Below are positions 5,796 through 8,772 of a stretch of DNA of 8,772 nucleotides, one piece after another. Source of the DNA: Rickettsiales bacterium (lineage in GTDB: Bacteria; Pseudomonadota; Alphaproteobacteria; TMED127); the NCBI GenBank assembly GCA_002690875.1, contig NZGH01000032.1, positions 1 through 8,772 on the forward strand, read 5' to 3'. Below the pieces are notes generated by a model. That model searched no databases, was not told the origin of the DNA, and saw nothing but the letters and a program-made list of their open reading frames with translations. A program made the translations under genes and the position numbers. Numbering within the stretch: the first letter of the stretch is position 1; each line of letters begins with the position of its first letter.

Positions 5796-6971
5796 TTAGT
5801 TACCAAATATTAATTCATATAAAAAGTAAGCTAAGCAACAAATTTCTATTGTAATGAAAGTTCTAAAAAATATTTTATAATTATTATGTAAAAATAGTGA
5901 AATTAAAGTAAATGGCGACAAAGTTATTGCAATTAACGAAATATAAAAGCCTCTTTCAGATAATAAAATATTTTTTTGACTGTATACATGGTCGACATAA
6001 AAAAAACAGAAAACAGTCATCAAAAATATTATAGAATTTACCTTTAAATTTTTAATATATATCCACCATCTTTTATTTTCTATAGACCAAATAGAATCTT
6101 TAAAATTTTCTAATGAATGATCTTTATTATTTTTAAATTGAAGACTAGGTCTTGGAGTTAATCCTGTCAAAATCTCTAGATCAAGAATAAGTATATCTAA
6201 ATATTTAACCAATTCATTAATTCTAAATTTTGCTTCATCATTAGAGTTTAAATTTTTTAAGGATTTAGAATTAATGTTTAATTCTATTTGTTGAACTTTT
6301 GATAAATTTTTTATCAAAATAGAGTATTTATTTACAAAGTCATCAACCATAATTCCTATACTATGACTAATAATGCATAAAGGATTTTGTATTTCCTGAA
6401 CGAAGAAATTATGATGCCAGTAATTTATATAATTTTGAATGGGTATAGAAAATTCACTATCAATTATTTTGGGAGTATCAAGTTCATTTTTTTTAAAAAA
6501 AATTTTCCAATCTCTTTCTAATGCATAGACTAAGTCTTTATGATGAATGTTTGAGTCTGGTCTTAACCATAATGGTTTTTGCAAGGGGAATAATCTTGAA
6601 ACTGCAACACCAAAATCAATTAGATAAACAGTTTCACTTTTACTAAGACAATCATCAAAAGCAGTAAAATTCCTAAGAGCCAGGTCATAATGCCATACCT
6701 TTAGATCAGCTATTTTTACCCCTAATTTTATCGAATTCCTAAGGAATCTAAAAGCGTAGACATCTTGATTAATTTCATCACCTTTATAATCAATAAAAAT
6801 TTTGTCTAATGATTTTCCAACAAATTCCATTTCTATTTTTCTATGCAAAGGATTATTCGAAATTAATTTTGGTACAGATGCACCCCTTTGATTCAAATAC
6901 TCAATTAATTGAGCCTCTCTTGATTGCGAGTATTGTTCATCAAACGATTTTGTGTGATTAAAATTTATCAT
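5796..6971 (-). CDS. Membrane-anchored protein-kinase-like protein with minimal N-lobe
   Basis: The 391-residue product carries a protein-kinase-fold core of the compact RIO/Bud32/lipopolysaccharide-kinase style. Visible elements are K8 before a phenylalanine (candidate ATP lysine), E19 in the SREAQLIEYL helix, the GASVPKL segment, the hinge-like IEMEFVGKSL (46-55), the catalytic loop HYDLALRN with H94, D96 and N101, and the metal-binding LIDFG at 118-121. All the key phosphotransfer residues seem present, so it is probably active. There is no glycine-rich loop: the protein starts almost at the lysine. Residues ~200-300 are helical and charged without a recognised domain. Three hydrophobic segments follow at ~311-326, 341-362 and 369-388, tethering it to the inner membrane. 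It follows the PP2C gene by 6 nt, in the same reading frame, without a ribosome site. The likely role is phosphorylating a protein read by the neighbouring FHA protein. The substrate is unknown, and a small-molecule or sugar kinase remains possible. Confidence 0.75.
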   Translation of the reverse strand: MINFNHTKSFDEQYSQSREAQLIEYLNQRGASVPKLISNNPLHRKIEMEFVGKSLDKIFIDYKGDEINQDVYAFRFLRNSIKLGVKIADLKVWHYDLALRNFTAFDDCLSKSETVYLIDFGVAVSRLFPLQKPLWLRPDSNIHHKDLVYALERDWKIFFKKNELDTPKIIDSEFSIPIQNYINYWHHNFFVQEIQNPLCIISHSIGIMVDDFVNKYSILIKNLSKVQQIELNINSKSLKNLNSNDEAKFRINELVKYLDILILDLEILTGLTPRPSLQFKNNKDHSLENFKDSIWSIENKRWWIYIKNLKVNSIIFLMTVFCFFYVDHVYSQKNILLSERGFYISLIAITLSPFTLISLFLHNNYKIFFRTFITIEICCLAYFLYELIFGN

Positions 6972-6977
6972 TATTAT

Positions 6978-7655
6978 TCACATAGTCACAAACAATGTAA
7001 CAACTGAAATATCATCATTGCTGCCGTTTAACTTTGCTTCAAATGCTAAATCCGTTGATAAATAGTTTAAGTCATAGGAATCAGGTGTTTTGTCACCAAT
7101 AGTATTCAGTATTCTTAGTAAATTTTTGTCCTGTAAATAATTTCCAGCTCCGTCCGTAAGTAGAAAGATACAATATGTTCCTAGATCATTAAAATTTTTA
7201 TAATTTATTTTTTCAAAAACATCTGATCCTATTAGTTGCCAAGGATCTCCATTTAAGTTAATGTCTCTAGGCATTGAGAATATTTTCATCCAACTTTTCG
7301 TGTTAGACCTAAAATAAATTTCTGCGTAGCTATCCCCTACCGAAAAAACTTCAAAATTATCGTCAAATATGCCAAGAGCTACTAATGTCGAGGCTGCATC
7401 TAGCTTTTTAGACAAATAGTTTTTATGTTCATGTAAAAGAAATGAATATAGATATTTCTTTCTATTACCAAATAATTTTTTTTTAGATGACCAATTTAAA
7501 GCTACTGATTTTGAGAGATTCTCGGCAAAAATGCCTCCATTAACACAACTATTTGCTCCATCACACAGTACAAAACAGTTTTTGGTTGAAAAAAAAGAAT
7601 CAAAGCCTTTTAAACCTGAATTAGTCAAATTAATTTTAGAACCATATTCAATCAT
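6978..7655 (-). CDS. PP2C-type Ser/Thr protein phosphatase
   Basis: This small (225 residues), soluble, single-domain metal-dependent phosphatase would remove phosphate from Ser/Thr residues, presumably those placed by the adjacent kinase. PP2C motifs appear in order: GFDSFF with D19 near the N-terminal motif, CFVLCDGANSC with D32-G33 at the metal site, DAASTLVAL with S89-T90, FSVGDSYAEIY with G107-D108-S109, LLTDG with D168-G169, and SNDDISVVTLF with D214-D215 completing the metal site. The length is shorter than eukaryotic PP2C but normal for bacterial PP2C_2-type enzymes. The DGAN and GDSY variants replace the common DGMG and GDSR; the metal-site aspartates are retained, so activity is likely. 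The ATG lies 2 nt after the FHA stop in a different frame and has no ribosome site, so translation is probably coupled. The TGA stop precedes the kinase ATG by two codons. Confidence 0.87.
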   Translation of the reverse strand: MIEYGSKINLTNSGLKGFDSFFSTKNCFVLCDGANSCVNGGIFAENLSKSVALNWSSKKKLFGNRKKYLYSFLLHEHKNYLSKKLDAASTLVALGIFDDNFEVFSVGDSYAEIYFRSNTKSWMKIFSMPRDINLNGDPWQLIGSDVFEKINYKNFNDLGTYCIFLLTDGAGNYLQDKNLLRILNTIGDKTPDSYDLNYLSTDLAFEAKLNGSNDDISVVTLFVTM

Positions 7656-7657
7656 AT

Positions 7658-8650
7658 TTATTTATCAATTTTTGGTAAGGGAGTTCCAGTTGTTGGTTTA
7701 AAATTCTTGTCAAATATAATTTCAACAATTGGAAATTCACTTGGATCAGTATTGCCAGTTATTGGACCGTCATGGTCAAGTGGAACTCCAAAATAAAACC
7801 GATCGCCAGTATGAGAGTTTATGGAATAAACTTTTCCAGGTTTTAGTCTTTCTCCATTAAGTGTTGAACATGTCAAACTAGCTGATTCTGGAATTAAACA
7901 AAAAACCTGTTCTATCATTTCAAAAATAAACATTTGTCTTCGTGAAACAAATTTAGCATTAATATGAATTGGCTCCACACCATAGTCCAAACAATCCTTT
8001 CCTGGCACTCTTCCAATTATAAAAGGAACGACTACATCTACCTCTCTGTGTCCATCACCATCAGAAATTAATAATTTTGCTTTTTTCCTCTTTTTTTGGT
8101 CCAAGACATTATGATGGGATTGGCGTAGATTATTTGACTGTACGAAGACTTCCTTCCTAATAGGAGTACCTAGTATTGCTTCAGCTCTGAAGAGAATTTT
8201 TCTTCCTCCTAAAGAAATTTGGAAATTCTCTTCATCTGAACGGTTTTCGATACTTTTTTCATCCAACTGGATTTCAGGTACAAAATCTTCACTTACAATA
8301 ACTGTTCCACCTCTATTTGAGCAATATTCTGATTGCAGAACCCCTCGCAAAAAACTATTTTTAAAATTTTTATCAATAGCTTTATGGATTCTAATAAATT
8401 CTTCTACTGATTTGGCAGTTTGAAAATCACTAGGTATAAAAACAAGTGACTGCAAAGGAAAAAAACTTTCTTCTAAAATACTTTTTAAGTACTTACCTTC
8501 CTTAAGCTGTAGTATCTCTGTAATTGCCTCAACTGCTGCTGTAGTTAATTCAACAGAAATTCTGTCAGCAAACTCATCAGTTTTATGAGTTTTAAGACTA
8601 GTATGTTTTTTGTTTAATTTTTTTTTAAAAAATAAATCAAAAAATAACAT
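7658..8650 (-). CDS. FHA-domain protein with uncharacterised N-terminal domain
   Basis: FHA domains bind phosphothreonine peptides. Here the domain occupies about residues 192-312, with FIIGRVPG (G213-R214), FVSRRQM (S236-R237), TLNGERL (N265-G266) and HTGDRFYFG (G282-D283, G288). Binding residues G, R, S, R and N are present, but the usual histidine of the SRxH motif is Gln239, and the region between the SR and NG motifs is somewhat divergent. Residues ~25-165 form a separate alpha/beta domain (helical VELTTAAVEAITEILQL, then VFIPSDFQTAKSVEEF, a charged helix, GGTVIVSEDFVPEI) reminiscent of the N-terminal domain of actinobacterial FhaA (DUF3662). That resemblance is by eye only. A basic linker (QKKRKKAK) joins the two. 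The first 20 residues are hydrophobic then Lys-rich and may contact membrane. The ATG at 8650 has a strong ribosome site. It heads the phosphatase and kinase genes and would be the reader or scaffold of the set. Confidence 0.8.
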   Translation of the reverse strand: MLFFDLFFKKKLNKKHTSLKTHKTDEFADRISVELTTAAVEAITEILQLKEGKYLKSILEESFFPLQSLVFIPSDFQTAKSVEEFIRIHKAIDKNFKNSFLRGVLQSEYCSNRGGTVIVSEDFVPEIQLDEKSIENRSDEENFQISLGGRKILFRAEAILGTPIRKEVFVQSNNLRQSHHNVLDQKKRKKAKLLISDGDGHREVDVVVPFIIGRVPGKDCLDYGVEPIHINAKFVSRRQMFIFEMIEQVFCLIPESASLTCSTLNGERLKPGKVYSINSHTGDRFYFGVPLDHDGPITGNTDPSEFPIVEIIFDKNFKPTTGTPLPKIDK

Positions 8651-8656
8651 TTTTTT

Positions 8657-8663
8657 CCCTTTT
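8657..8663 (-). promoter_or_regulatory. Strong ribosome binding site of the FHA gene
   Basis: AAAAGGG (on the - strand) ends 6 nt before the ATG at 8650. It is the only good Shine-Dalgarno in the phospho-signalling set. The phosphatase and kinase lack one, so their expression probably depends on translation started here. Confidence 0.75.
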
Positions 8664-8676
8664 AAAATGAACTTAA

Positions 8677-8772
8677 TTAAAGTACCGATACTTCAAAAAC
8701 TTCAATTGCTTTTTTAGAACTTTCCTCATCTATTTTAATAACGTATACATCTAATAAATTATTTTTACTTTC
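8677..8772 (-). CDS. Unidentified protein, C-terminal 31 residues only
   Basis: Reading right to left from the window edge, an open frame gives 31 residues followed by TAA at 8679-8677. The tail has an alternating strand-helix-strand look: LLDVYVIKID, then EESSKKAIEVFEVSVL. This is too little to assign a family. It ends 26 nt before the FHA gene, on the same strand and with no terminator between, so it is probably the preceding gene of the same operon. In comparable bacterial clusters that position is often taken by a von Willebrand factor A protein or a second regulatory component, but nothing seen here proves that. Confidence 0.6.
   Translation of the reverse strand, partial: ESKNNLLDVYVIKIDEESSKKAIEVFEVSVL

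Noticed and set aside
5771..5802. Imperfect inverted repeat (TAACCTAATT ... AATTAGTTA) at the end of the kinase-like gene
   Set aside because: It is short, almost all A/T with one bulge and no clear T-tract. It might help termination between convergent genes but cannot be called a terminator.

Overview
The window is AT-rich (roughly one third G+C by eye), tightly packed chromosomal DNA from a Gram-negative bacterium. The tol-pal gene order, the Pal and CpoB sequence signatures, short intergenic gaps and heavy Lys/Asn/Ile use suggest a streamlined, probably marine, alphaproteobacterium. This placement is inferred from style and recall, not from a marker-gene search.

Left part (1-3413, + strand): the end of the Tol-Pal envelope operon, in the order tolA (3' part only, with exact 30-bp tandem repeats in its Lys/Ala/Glu linker), tolB, pal and cpoB (ybgF). 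Together these link the inner-membrane energy transducer to the peptidoglycan-bound lipoprotein Pal and coordinate outer-membrane constriction at division. A two-repeat YeeE/YedE-family membrane transporter (3417-4526), probably for thiosulfate or another sulfur species, follows cpoB by 3 nt and looks co-transcribed.

Middle (4527-5795): a tRNA-Lys(UUU) gene with encoded CCA and a good sigma-70-type promoter, followed by three small genes of unknown function. These are a + strand soluble protein whose start codon is problematic, a - strand membrane-anchored very basic protein, and a + strand small four-cysteine exported protein. The last two diverge from a short shared intergenic region.

Right part (5796-8772, - strand): a compact gene set read right to left. 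It holds the tail of an unidentified gene, an FHA-domain protein with an extra N-terminal domain, a PP2C-type phosphatase, and a protein-kinase-like protein with three C-terminal membrane segments. The spacings are 26, 2 and 6 nt, so it is almost certainly one operon. Writer (kinase), eraser (PP2C) and reader (FHA) of phosphothreonine sit side by side, so this is probably a self-contained membrane-associated Ser/Thr phosphorylation switch. Two details stand out. The kinase lacks a glycine-rich loop, and it lies in the same reading frame as the phosphatase, separated from it only by TGA and two codons. This module is the most interesting part of the window.
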